Shown here: one piece after another, positions 1 through 10,316 of the stretch | Position numbering within the stretch: the stretch's first letter is position 1 | Layout: each line of letters opens with the position of its first letter | Assembly: GCA_019426215.1 (NCBI GenBank) | Contig: CM033394.1 | Coordinates: forward strand, 25,006,195-25,070,194 | DNA length: 64,000 bases | Origin: Buddleja alternifolia | Taxonomy: Eukaryota > Streptophyta > Magnoliopsida > Lamiales > Scrophulariaceae | Direction of reading: 5' to 3' | Translations under genes and position numbers: made by a program | The notes under the pieces: model-generated | The model's input: the letters and a program-made list of their open reading frames with translations, nothing else | What the model was told of the DNA's origin: nothing | The model's database searches: none

Positions 1-1029
1 TAATGGAAGCACATGTTCTTGGTTGGTGATTTTTTTTTGCTATAAAAGGAGGATTGGATGCCATCCTACAAACACACTTGAAAACACATTCCCCATTGGG
101 GGAGCCTAAACACATCCTATCATCATCTTCATCATCCTTAGATTAGTTATGAAGATTATCAAGAACCTCTGAAGGTGAAGAAATCAAGAAGCATGGAAGA
201 GATGAAGATCGAAGTTCAACCATCAAAAATACGAGGCAGTTTCTTAGATTTAGATTTATTTTTGTCTATGAATATGAATCTTAATTTAAGTTCCTATCTT
301 TTATCTTTTATGATGAAATAGATTCTTCGAACTAAGGCCATGTTGAGGCTAAATTATGATAATTGAGTTATAAATTGTGTTTTTCATATTAATTCTATTG
401 TTGCTTTGTGTCTTGATCTTGTTTGAATGCATCATATGCTTAGCTACCATATGTATGATTTATTGCTTAAATTATTCGTTCGAGAGAAGGTAATTTAAGG
501 TGCAAAAATGATCATCACATAATCCGTAAAAAATAGGGAATTGCCCCTAGAGATAGGTAGAGATTCCCGGGTGCAGTTAGCCGGATTAATCCGGGGAAAT
601 TCTAGAACTTGAATGCATGATTGTTGGTTAGATTCTCGGATAGACATATCTAGAGAACCATCAATTAATCATAGGATTATTACAGCCGAGACATCGGGTA
701 GTAATTATTTAAGGTTTTTTCCACCAAAGCAACATTAGTATAATAATATGAGAACATGTTTATAATGAAAATTGATTAATTTATGCCAACACATGTGTCT
801 TAGTTGCTCTCTTCCATAGCTATCTTGATTTCGACATCTTGTTTCTTATATCTTACTTTCATAATATTTTAGTTAATTCTTGTTTTAGTTTAAGTTCTTC
901 AATTGCTTTAAAATCATAAACTAAAATACAAGTCCTTGAGGTTCGACAACCCGGACTTTATTGTCCACTTTATTACTACACACGACCAGTCCACTTGCTG
1001 TTTAATACACGTAAGGATTTTTCGTGTCA
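1..1029 (+). repeat. 5' LTR (3' two-thirds) of the Athila-like element
   Basis: Bases 2-1029 match 4438-5465 at a constant offset of 4436, with one difference (454/4890). The LTR ends in ...TCGTGTCA directly before the primer-binding site. About 611 bases of its U3 lie left of the window. A TATA box (TATAAAA) is at 41-47, so transcription should start shortly downstream, inside this copy. Confidence 0.95.
41..47 (+). promoter_or_regulatory. TATA box of the 5' LTR
   Basis: CTATAAAAGG context, repeated exactly in the 3' LTR at 4477-4483. It is the only strong TATA motif in the LTR and lies just downstream of the 60-bp U3 tandem repeats seen in the 3' copy. Confidence 0.6.
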
Positions 1030-1035
1030 AGTTTT

Positions 1036-1053
1036 TGGCGCCGTTGCCGGGGA
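1036..1053 (+). other. Primer-binding site, tRNA-Asp type
   Basis: TGGCGCCGTTGCCGGGGA begins six bases after the LTR end. It is complementary to the 3' end of plant tRNA-Asp (GUC) including CCA, as recalled. This primer is characteristic of Athila/Tat-related Ty3/gypsy elements and unlike the initiator-Met primer used by the copia elements here. Confidence 0.88.
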
Positions 1054-1162
1054 CTTGTTTAATTTTAGTTTTTGATTTTATTGCAAGTTTTAAGTATTTA
1101 TTTTATTTTTATTAAATTTTTTTATTATTATTTTTATTTTTTTCTTACACTATTACCTCACA

Positions 1163-2122
1163 ATGGCTAGAAAATTTCCAGATATGACCCTTCCGGAGAA
1201 TCAATTATGGTTGCAAAGCGTCATTCAATTCGCAAAGGATAGCAATTTTCCTGATATGACACTACCGGAGAATCAATTATGGCTGCAAAGCGTCATTGAA
1301 GTGTGTTATGCACAAGGGTTCTTTCCACAACATTACCAAGAAAGAATTCCTACTCCGGAGGAACAACTTGATAACACCATTGGAGAGCTCCACCTTATGA
1401 TGAAGGACGCACGGCGGGAAATGAAGGAGATGAATCATCAACTCAAACAACTATCGAGCGACATATCTGAGAAAGTACCATGGGAATTGCTTGGTACCAC
1501 TGAGATAGATCAAAAGGAGGAATTCAACTCCGTGACGTTGAATGAAATGAAGTTGGAAAATTCGAAAGCAGATTCCTCCAACGATGAGCATTCGACTCCT
1601 ATCCTTTCTGAGGGTGTTGACATTTCTTTAACGTCTCCCCTAACCGCAAGTAAATTGGTAATCGATACCGATGATGGTAAGTTGTCAATGAATATAGAAG
1701 ATGATATGGTTAATATCGATAACTATGAGATTTTTGAGCATCCACTTGACTTTGATTTGAATTTTCGCGCTGATGCTTTTGATCCTTTTAGTGTTGAGCA
1801 CTTTCAGGAAAAACGAACCAATCATCTTCTACATCCCTACATCGTGGATTTCATCTATGTGAAAGTGATGGGTGAAGAACGACGAGACATTATCTCTAAC
1901 TTGGAAGAGAGCCCACAATACCATCCTAAGCATAGGCAAGAAAAGGTAATAGAGGTATTGAGGGACCATAAAAAAACTCGTGAGTGGATGATTGCTTGGT
2001 CTCAACCTAGGGTATTTATCACACACAATGGACCAATCCTCAATACCAATATCCAAAGATTGAATCGATACCCGAGAGTGGAGTGGAGAACAAACAAAGC
2101 ATTCATACGTCATCCTCCTTGA
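1163..2122 (+). CDS. Intact 319-aa ORF of the non-autonomous element, unknown function
   Basis: This is the only long ORF of the element. It starts 110 nt after the primer-binding site and stops with TGA at 2120-2122. The protein opens with a tandem duplication: a segment FPDMTLPENQLWLQSVI occurs near residues 5-21 and again near 29-45, encoded by two near-identical stretches 73 bp apart. Residues about 66-105 are charged and heptad-like (probable coiled coil), the middle (about 110-200) is acidic, and the C-terminus is basic and aromatic. I see no CCHC zinc knuckle, protease or polymerase motif. A Gag-like or RNA-binding role is possible only by position; sequence gives no function. That it is open in a copy with near-identical LTRs fits recent mobility, though a young copy would be open regardless of selection. 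Confidence 0.7.
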   Translation: MARKFPDMTLPENQLWLQSVIQFAKDSNFPDMTLPENQLWLQSVIEVCYAQGFFPQHYQERIPTPEEQLDNTIGELHLMMKDARREMKEMNHQLKQLSSDISEKVPWELLGTTEIDQKEEFNSVTLNEMKLENSKADSSNDEHSTPILSEGVDISLTSPLTASKLVIDTDDGKLSMNIEDDMVNIDNYEIFEHPLDFDLNFRADAFDPFSVEHFQEKRTNHLLHPYIVDFIYVKVMGEERRDIISNLEESPQYHPKHRQEKVIEVLRDHKKTREWMIAWSQPRVFITHNGPILNTNIQRLNRYPRVEWRTNKAFIRHPP

Positions 2123-2166
2123 GCCGACCCGATAAAGTCAAGCTAGTGACTTTAAAACAAGCGCTT

Positions 2167-2184
2167 CTTGGGAGGCAACCCAAG
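2167..2184 (+). other. Hairpin after the ORF (conserved Athila-type motif)
   Basis: CTTGGG pairs with CCCAAG around the six-base loop AGGCAA, 45 nt after the stop codon. The motif GGGAGGCAACCCAAG recurs, from memory, after gag-like ORFs in Athila-related and LARD-type elements. A role in the RNA is inference. Confidence 0.5.
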
Positions 2185-2461
2185 TTTGTAAGTTTTCTTT
2201 TCCTTTTGCTTTTGTTTTTGTTTTGTTTAGTTTGTTTCTTTATGTTGTGTTCTAGCATGCACTTTTAGCATGTATATTTTCATATGCTTGATGGTTTGTT
2301 TGATAAGTATGTTGAACATGTTAGTAGCAATTTCCCGTTGTTTTGAGAGGCCTATTTTGATGAGATGGGTTTGATTTGGAACATATTTGTGATGAAGGAT
2401 TGTTTTTCAACAATCCTTGATTATAAGTACTCTTATACCTTTTGCATGCGTTTATGTGAGA

Positions 2462-2497
2462 CAACATTGGGGACAATGTTGAGTTTTAGTTTGGGGG
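2462..2497 (+). other. Hairpin with GGGA loop followed by an internal PPT-like tract
   Basis: CAACATTG (2462-2469) and CAATGTTG (2474-2481) form a perfect 8-bp stem with loop GGGA. AGTTTGGGGG follows at 2488-2497, nearly the same as the real polypurine tract at 3812. A further copy, AAGTTTGGGGG, is at 2594-2604. The internal copies could prime extra plus-strand synthesis; that is inference. Confidence 0.5.
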
Positions 2498-2604
2498 TAT
2501 ATGTGGGTAGTACTATGTGGTTTTAATACATTCATATGATTGATCACCATGTGTTTGCTATTTTTGTCATGTCATGTGTTCCTTGTTTAGCTCAAGTTTG
2601 GGGG

Positions 2605-3635
2605 AATTTGTATGCTATCATGTTTATATGTGTTTATGTTAAGAAAATCAAGCATGATTTTTTTTTAGTCCTTCCAATTGATGCATTTAAATTGATTAAC
2701 TTGTAAAAATGGCATGATTTTTTAAAATAATTTGAATTTAAATGAACATATATATCTTTGAAATTGCTCATGGAGATCCTATACCAGGATTGATTTCTTA
2801 GATGATTCACAATGCACATAAATCGAAGGTAGACGAGTTGAAAGGATAACCATCTTGAGACACTTAAGGAATTTTTCCCAAAAATATTAACTTAGATTTC
2901 TCATACGGTTATAAGTTGAATAGTTAATTTTGTATGCTAAAAATGAATTAAAAAGGTTGAATTTTGGTATGACCAAAATTGGTCAGGCTAATACGTACTG
3001 GAAGTGAAAAGTTTCATGCCTATATAGTGTACTATTATGCTAATTTGAGCTAAGCTCAAGCCAAAAAGAAGCGAATTGTTTAAAAGATCTAGTTTTATTT
3101 TGTGGCCTTTGACACTCGAGTGATTAAATCCTTAGGAGTGTCTTTACACTTAATGCCCCAAAACTATCTAGTTTGGGAGTCATTGATCTAAAGCTTGTTA
3201 CATGGGTGCCATAGAAAGCCTAATAGAATAAAACATTGCACATGATCTAGCCTTAATGAAGTTAATTAATTGGAAAGTTTCATATGAATTGAAAGTTTGA
3301 ATGTTTGAGATAATGATATTTAAATGGCTATGAAATTTTCTATGATTCTTATGCTTTGTGTTTGATCATAAAGTTGATAGATATGGGATTAATGTCCAAA
3401 ATTTGGTAAGGATGCCTCTCGACTATAATACCTTAGATTTATTTTCACTACACCCTATGGAGTCTTTTCCAGTATTGGTGTCACATGAGCAAAAGTAGTT
3501 GATATGTATATATATTTGTGAGCTGTAAAAGGATGATTTTGTGCCATTTATTCTTGTTAATTATGTTGAGATGTATTCATCTGGTTGAGATTGAAAATTT
3601 GTTAGATTTTGTGGGTATATCATCTGCAAACCCTC
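2605..3635 (+). other. Non-coding internal region of the Athila-like element
   Basis: About 1 kb of AT-rich sequence with no credible ORF between the internal PPT-like tract and the hairpin cluster. In a full Athila element pol would lie in this part of the internal region; no pol trace is visible here. Confidence 0.6.
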
Positions 3636-3807
3636 ACGAGACTATAACTCGTCCTTTGAGGTAACTCAAAGGTTTAAAGGCTTGTTGCACATGCTAAGTG
3701 CAATCGTTTACTCCACGAAAGTGAGTTCGTTTGTTGTTTTTGTTTTCTCCTTTTGGTTGATGATGTTTTTTGTGCCCTAGACCTTTTATTGCTCGAGGTC
3801 GAGCAAT
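3636..3807 (+). other. Cluster of five hairpins just upstream of the polypurine tract
   Basis: Successive inverted repeats: ACGAG/CTCGT (3636-3652, loop ACTATAA); CCTTTGAG/CTCAAAGG (3653-3672, loop GTAA); TTGCAC/GTGCAA (3685-3703, loop ATGCTAA); ACTCCAC/GTGAGT (3710-3726, loop GAAA, one bulged C); ATTGCTCG/CGAGCAAT (3788-3807, loop AGGT). The first two abut with no gap. GTAA and GAAA are GNRA-type tetraloops. Four of five stems are perfect. The arrangement suggests a folded RNA domain in the genomic transcript; function unknown. Confidence 0.6.
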
Positions 3808-3811
3808 TGAT

Positions 3812-3825
3812 AAGTTTGGGGGAGT
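3812..3825 (+). other. Polypurine tract of the Athila-like element
   Basis: AAGTTTGGGGGAGT ends immediately before the TGATAGG start of the 3' LTR, the expected position of the plus-strand primer. Confidence 0.85.
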
Positions 3826-4300
3826 TGATAGGAGTCATTTTTACGTGTTATTAAGCCCCTTTGCGTTTATGTTTTAGGTTCATTTATCGCTTGATTTTGT
3901 CACTTGTGTGTTTAATTCGTGCATTAAGTGATTTCAGGCCTTAAATGGATACAATCGAAGAACGGGTTGAAAAAGGACGTATAAAACAAGTTTAGGCCAA
4001 GATGTTTCACACCTCTACGACCAAACAAGCAAGAAACAAGCTGAAGTTAGCCAAAATCATATTTTAGTACCATTTCCGCACACCTGGGCGTCAAATCAGA
4101 AACAATCTCCACATTGGAACGCCATTTGGATAAATTTAGAGACTGAATTTGATGACGTATCCTTCTACAAAGTTTTAGATCTATGTCTTATCTTTACATG
4201 GGGACTTGAATCATCCAATTCGGAGGTCTTTGGAGACGTTTATGAATAAAACGCTATCCCTGCGCTGGAAAATACGAAAGTGGCAGCTCCCATTCTTAGT

Positions 4301-4462
4301 AGGTGGAAAACAAGAGAATGGTAGTTCACATTCTTGGTAGGAGGAAAGTAAGAGAATGGTAGGTGGAAAACAAGAGAATGGTAGTTCACATTCTTGGTAG
4401 ATGGAAAGCAAGAGAATGGTAGGTGGAAAGAAAAGAGAATGGAAGCACATGTTCTTGGTTGG
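4301..4462 (+). repeat. 60-bp tandem repeat in U3, about 2.7 copies
   Basis: Units start at 4301, 4361 and 4421 (AGGTGGAAA...) with an exact 60-bp period and few mismatches; the third unit is partial. The array ends about 15 bp before the TATA box, where enhancer repeats often sit in LTRs. The corresponding part of the 5' LTR is outside the window. Confidence 0.85.
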
Positions 4463-4476
4463 TGATTTTTTTTTGC

Positions 4477-4483
4477 TATAAAA
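4477..4483 (+). promoter_or_regulatory. TATA box of the 3' LTR
   Basis: Same TATAAAA as in the 5' LTR. In this copy it could drive transcription rightward into the disrupted copia sequence. Confidence 0.55.
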
Positions 4484-5465
4484 GGAGGATTGGATGCCAT
4501 CCTACAAACACACTTGAAAACACATTCCCCATTGGGGGAGCCTAAACACATCCTATCATCATCTTCATCATCCTTAGATTAGTTATGAAGATTATCAAGA
4601 ACCTCTGAAGGTGAAGAAATCAAGAAGCATGGAAGAGATGAAGATCGAAGTTCAACCATCAAAAATACGAGGCAGTTTCTTAGATTTAGATTTATTTTTG
4701 TCTATGAATATGAATCTTAATTTAAGTTCCTATCTTTTATCTTTTATGATGAAATAGATTCTTCGAACTAAGGCCATGTTGAGGCTAAATTATGATAATT
4801 GAGTTATAAATTGTGTTTTTCATATTAATTCTATTGTTGCTTTGTGTCTTGATCTTGTTTGAATGCATCATATGCTTAGCTACCATATGCATGATTTATT
4901 GCTTAAATTATTCGTTCGAGAGAAGGTAATTTAAGGTGCAAAAATGATCATCACATAATCCGTAAAAAATAGGGAATTGCCCCTAGAGATAGGTAGAGAT
5001 TCCCGGGTGCAGTTAGCCGGATTAATCCGGGGAAATTCTAGAACTTGAATGCATGATTGTTGGTTAGATTCTCGGATAGACATATCTAGAGAACCATCAA
5101 TTAATCATAGGATTATTACAGCCGAGACATCGGGTAGTAATTATTTAAGGTTTTTTCCACCAAAGCAACATTAGTATAATAATATGAGAACATGTTTATA
5201 ATGAAAATTGATTAATTTATGCCAACACATGTGTCTTAGTTGCTCTCTTCCATAGCTATCTTGATTTCGACATCTTGTTTCTTATATCTTACTTTCATAA
5301 TATTTTAGTTAATTCTTGTTTTAGTTTAAGTTCTTCAATTGCTTTAAAATCATAAACTAAAATACAAGTCCTTGAGGTTCGACAACCCGGACTTTATTGT
5401 CCACTTTATTACTACACACGACCAGTCCACTTGCTGTTTAATACACGTAAGGATTTTTCGTGTCA

Positions 5466-8400
5466 ATAAGACTGGATGCAATTTAGATGGGCTAATGAAT
5501 AAATTAACAACTGCACAATCTCAATTGAAGTCCAAGGGAAAGGAAACTGCATTGGTCATCTCTTCTGGGCCTAAAAAGACTAAGAATAAGAAGAAGAAAT
5601 CCAATAAGCAAGTTGGTGGGCTTGGAGCTCAGGATGGTTTCGATAAGGACAAGAGGAAAGCTCTTGTGTTTCACAAGCATAAAAGGCCAAAGAAAATGGA
5701 TAGATGCCTACACTGCGGTGAGCTAGACCACTGGAGAAGGAACTGTCCCAACATGGGTCATGGCGCGCATGGTATGGAACTTTATGTTCAGAAAACTTAT
5801 TGTTCTATGACCATTTTTTTCACGTATTGGATTCTTGATTCTGGAGTTAGTGCTCACATTTGTTGTATGAATCAGGATCTGGTGTGAGGAAGAAAACTGG
5901 GCAGTGATGAGGTGAAGATAAGAGTAGGCAATGGCCACAGCGTCGCAGCTACTGGAATTGGATCTGCCTCATTACTTTTACATTATGGACATTTACTCTT
6001 TATGGATAATGTTTTGGTTTTGCCCAATGGGATTAAGAACATTGTTTTGATTCCCATTTTAGTTAGACAAGGTTATACTTTCTGTTTTATTGATGAACAT
6101 TGCAACATTTATTATGGTAATAAATTAGTAGGCTCTGTTTCTTTAATAAATGGTTTGTATTACCCTAATGTCTGGAATGAGTGTGCTGTTAATACTATAC
6201 AGAGGAAACGTGGTAGGCAAGAGACTAACCAAAGACTAGTTTGGAATCTTAGACTAGGCAATGCTGGTGAGCACAAGATTCACAAAATGGAGAAAAATGA
6301 ACTTATAGGCCCATTGGGATTGGATCCCTATCCTATTTATGAATCCTGTCTCAGGGGCAAAATGGCTAGATCCCCCTTCACCAGGACTTTGAAAGAGCCA
6401 CACAAGTCTTGGGTTTAGTGCATACCGATGTTCGTGGGTCATTTGGAAAAATGGCTCGTAGAGGTTTTCTTTACTTCATCACATTCACAGATGACCATTC
6501 AAGATATGGTCTAGTGTACTTGATGAAGCATAAGTCTGAATCTATTGAAAGATTCAAAGAATTCAAGACTTTAGTGGAAAATCAAACTGGACTACATATA
6601 AAGGCTCTTCGGTCTGACCGTGGAGGTGAATATATGAGTGCGGAGTTTGATGAATACCTAAGAGAAAATGGTATAGTACTACAACTCACACCTCTAGCGA
6701 CACCATAGTTAAATGGGGTGGCTGAGCGAAGAAATCGTACCTTGTTGGACATGGTTCGTTCTATGCTCAGCTACACTGACTTACCTATTTCACTATACAG
6801 TCATGTGCTTCTTACAGCTGTACACATCTTACATAGATGTCCTTCCAAATCCGTTCCTAAGACTCCATATGAGATATGGAGAAATAGGAAACCAAGTCTT
6901 AACCACATCAAGATTTGGGGATGTCTTGCTTATGTCAAAAAGACTAAAGTAGAAAAATTGGAGGCTAGATCCCTGAAGGGACGTTTCATTGGATAGCCCA
7001 AGGATTCGATGGGATATTTCTTTCACCTGTATGATGATCAAAGGATCATTGTACCTCTCCATTCCTGCTTTCTCGAAGATGAGTTCATTCGAGAAGGTGG
7101 AGCAGGTAGAAAGATTATTCTTGAGGAACATAATGAAACTCCTTTAGATACATCTACACAGGAAGTAAGAACCGACCCTTCTATACCACAACCACAACCG
7201 CGAAGATCGAATAGAGTACCTCAACCGCCTGAGAGGTATAGATACCAAATACAGAAGGAACTGGGTCTCCATTCTACTTTAGAGGAAGGTCATGGAGATG
7301 ATCCCTCCACATATGATCAAGCAATGGTGGATATGGATGCTGCAAGATGGCATGAAGTTATGCAAGCAGATATAGACTCAATGCATTCAAACCAAGTCTG
7401 GACACTTGTGGATCGGCCTTATTTTATTGTACCTATTGGGTGTAAATGGATTTACAAGAGAAAGATTGGTGTTGATGGCAAGGTTGACACCTATAAAGCC
7501 AGGATGGTGGCAAAAGGGTATAGTCAAAAGGAAGGAATTGATTATTAGGAAACCTTTTCGCCAGTGGCTATGATCAGGTCTATAAGAATTCTACTTGCAA
7601 TAGCAGCTCACCTTGACTATGAGATATGGCAAATGGATGTCAAAACCTCTTTTTAGAATGGATTCCTCGAGGAGGATATGAATATGAAACAGCCTAAAGG
7701 TTTTGTATCTGAGGATGGTATCCATAAGGTGTGAAAGCTTGAAAGATCCATTTATGGACTCAAGCAAGCAGTCAAAGTATTTGACTGCATTAAGACGAAG
7801 ATGTGCCATGTGTTTATAAGAAGGTTAGTGGGAACAAGATATCATTCCTTGTATTATATGTAGATGACACATTGCTCATAGGAAACGATATAGGAATGCT
7901 CACCACTGTTAAGAATTGGCTTTCAAGTATATTTTCCATGAAAGACTTGGGAGAAGCAACTTACATTCTACGGATTTGAGTCTACAGAGATCGAACAAAT
8001 AGAATGATAGGACTCTCTCAAGCCCTTTAATTAAAAAAAGGTCCTAAATAGGTTTAGGATGTAAGATTCTAAGAAAGGGTTCCTACCTATGAGACACAGG
8101 GTGGATCTCTCAAACTTTATGTGACCTCAAAGTGAGGAAGATAGAAAAGAGATGAGCATTGTACCCTATGGATCTGTAGTGGGTAGCCTGATGTACGCTA
8201 TGCTATGTACTAGACCTGTCATTGCTTACGCAGTAAGTGCTGTTAGTCGATTTCAAGCAAAACGGACAAGGAACATTGGGTAGCTGTGAAAAATATCCTA
8301 AAGTATCAAAAGAGAACAAAGGATATGATTCTCATCTATGGGAGTGGTAACCTAAGAGCGGACGGGTATACTGACTTAGATTTCCAATCTGAAGTCGATG

Positions 8401-8688
8401 ACTGGAAATTCACCTCGGGGTTCATATTCACTCTCAACGTTGGGGGCGGGACTTGGAAAAGTTCCAAGCAAAGACAACCGCAGATTCCCTTATAGGGGCT
8501 GAATACGTGGCTGCCTCAATGGCTGCTGAAAAAGCTATTTGGCTAAGGAAGTTTCTTGGAGAGCTTCAAGTGGTTCCTAGAGTGGAGCTCCCGTTGCCAC
8601 TTTATTGACACAGGCGGTGCTTGAAAGACATATCAAGAAGATGGGTATTAAATACGATAGCAAATGGTATTAAGTGCAAGTGCGAGAT
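5466..8688 (+). pseudogene. Copia A gag-pol remnant (gag tail, PR, IN, RT, RNase H)
   Basis: Order of domains: Lys-rich gag tail with intact CCHC knuckle CLHCGELDHWRRNC near 5705-5748; protease WILDSGVSAHIC near 5830; GAG-pre-integrase near 6230-6370; integrase core (TDDHSRYG near 6490; SDRGGEYMS near 6615; GVAERRNR near 6715); RT from about 7380 with YVDD near 7860; RNase H remnants near 8370-8600. Premature stops occur near 5885, 6416, 6706, 6994, 7546 and 7654, and compared with copia L about 40 bp are missing in RT near 7770. A dead copy. Gene order PR-IN-RT-RH is Ty1/copia; the lineage is probably Tork-like, by recall only. Confidence 0.9.
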
Positions 8689-10316
8689 TGTTAGTATAAT
8701 GCCCTCAAATGCCATAGAGGATAATAATATAGAGCAATAATTTGTAATTAAACAATTCATTTTTAATAAAAGGCATTTTATGTTGTTTCTTATAGGCATT
8801 TGTAAGGATTTATAAACAACGTTAAGTCCTTGATATTAAGGTGAATCTTCTTCTCCCTATGGGTTAGGGAGAATGGCTCTAGAAAAGATTGAACATTAAT
8901 ATCTAAATTGGCTCGCAAGTCAAAGAGAGTATTGACTGGACATCGATACTGGATAGAGACTTATATGACATAAGTTTTGACATGGGAAGTCCCAGTCGAA
9001 CACTATGGGTAAGTTAGTGGGAACTTATGTCATAGACACATCAGTGGGACTGATAAGTTTAAACACGAATCGCATCGGTTCTGTCAAGTAGGTTTCACTC
9101 AATGACAGTTAATGACAGAACTGATAAGTTGTGATAGGTACATGTGAACCTTAGACCTGAGTAATCATGTTGAAGATGTACTTGTGACATCAAGTCTATC
9201 ATTAGAGTAGTTAGATCCAATTCACCCGTTGGTGGGATCGATCTTGAAGTACAGCTTGATGGGAAAGTAGCAGTCTTAACTGATTAGAAAAATAGAATTA
9301 TTCTCTCATAAGTAAATGAGCATATATCCTATGCCGTCATAAATGAGTGAGGTTAAAAGTCTTTGACCAAAGCAATGGAGATACTCATGTTGGACATGGG
9401 AGTATACTCAGTGACCACGACTCATTATGAGCTATGCATATAGTCAAGTACTGTAAGTTTGACTGAATCGTGACTCTCACTGGACTGGGATATAAGAATG
9501 AAAGGTTTATACTTGTATGGTATTCATAGCGTAAAAGGTTTGGAATGATTCTATTCATTCGTTTTCCATTGGGTTACGATGTGGGCCACGTGACTGGCTA
9601 GGTGTAACCCACATCCTTTTGATTTTCTCTCATTTGCCTCTTGAGACGAACCTAAAGAGTCATGCTTAAAGGAATTGCAAAGGAAAAATAATGGTTTAAC
9701 ACTTGAGAGGTTTTTCGGTATTTGATACCTTAATTAATTAATTATTTGTTCATTGGATGATCTTATTAATTAGTTATGTTAATGTGTTAATTAATATCTT
9801 TGAGAATAATTATAAAATTAACATGAATTAATTAATTATTTAATTATTTATTTATTGGGTAAATAATATTAATTGAATAATTAATTAAATCAAGACCAAA
9901 CATGTGGACTAGCCCGAGGAGCTAATACACGCCCAAGTGGGCGTCCATTATGGATGCCTAGGGCTTGGCCTTTTTGGCTTGATTATTTCCTTGTGTAGTA
10001 TAAATGCTACTTGGTGGAAATAATCAAACCCTAGCCTCATAATCAGCTTTCTCTCAAAGTCAAATCTTCCACCTCTCTCTTTCTCTCTCTCTCTAGCCAT
10101 CCCCAAGGAGAAGAAGAAGGCGATTTTTCGCCTTGGATTTCAGCGTAACGATTTAGAGGCAGTGGCTGATTCGCTGCTTGGAAAAGAAGATCAAAAGCTG
10201 GTTCAAAAAATTAAAAAACACGTAAAAAGGTACACAATTTCTATCATGTAAAATTAGAGATGAAACCACCTTGGGCTATTCTTTTACACTGCGTTTTTAA
10301 CCGATAAAACCCAACA
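8689..10316 (+). repeat. 3' LTR of copia A, 1628 bp
   Basis: Starts TGTTAGTATAATGCCC after a degenerate purine tract (AGTGCGAGAT) and ends ...AAACCCAACA. It aligns over its length with the 5' LTR of copia L (49602-51271), including the conserved ATGCCATAGAGGA-like block near the start and a TATA box. Its outer flank starts at 10317; the target duplication cannot be tested because the 5' LTR is outside the window. Confidence 0.9.
9999..10005 (+). promoter_or_regulatory. TATA box of the copia A LTR
   Basis: GTGTAGTATAAATGCTAC; the same GTGTAGTATAAAT block is in the copia L LTR (50931-50942). A CT-rich tract follows 70-90 bp downstream in both. Confidence 0.5.

Larger units (their letters stand above)
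1..5465 (+). mobile_element. Non-autonomous Athila-like (Ty3/gypsy) LTR element, left end cut by window
   Basis: The element reads in order: partial 5' LTR (1-1029), primer-binding site (1036-1053), one ORF (1163-2122), about 1.7 kb of non-coding sequence with hairpins, polypurine tract (3812-3825) and a complete 3' LTR (3826-5465). No protease, reverse transcriptase, RNase H or integrase is encoded, so it would need enzymes in trans. The tRNA-Asp-type primer site and the GGAGGCAACCCAAG-type motif after the ORF are, from memory, typical of Athila-related elements. Over the shared 1029 bp the two LTRs differ at position 454 (T) versus 4890 (C), plus the window-edge base, so insertion was recent. 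It lies inside a copia gag sequence, which resumes at 5466. The left target duplication is outside the window. Confidence 0.85.
3826..5465 (+). repeat. 3' LTR of the Athila-like element, 1640 bp
   Basis: Runs from TGATAGGAGTCATTT to ...TCGTGTCA, bounded left by the polypurine tract and right by copia gag sequence. It matches the 5' LTR at offset 4436. It is related to the solo LTR at 38249-39660: both share a near-identical stretch around GAAGAAATCAAGAAGCATGG. Confidence 0.95.
5466..10316 (+). mobile_element. Copia element A, 5' part lost to the window edge, with 3' LTR
   Basis: Copia internal sequence starts abruptly at 5466 within gag, exactly where the Athila-like LTR ends, and continues through pol to a 3' LTR (8689-10316). 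The interrupted sequence is closely similar to 53346 onward in copia L, which shows that the Athila-like element inserted into an existing copia. The family matches copia L (49602-56395). The 5' LTR and start of gag are beyond the left edge. Confidence 0.9.

Noticed and set aside
2083..2268. 61-codon ORF overlapping the end of the Athila-like ORF
   Set aside because: Its C-terminus is a Phe/Leu-rich reading of a T-rich non-coding stretch, and it overlaps the conserved hairpin motif at 2167-2184.
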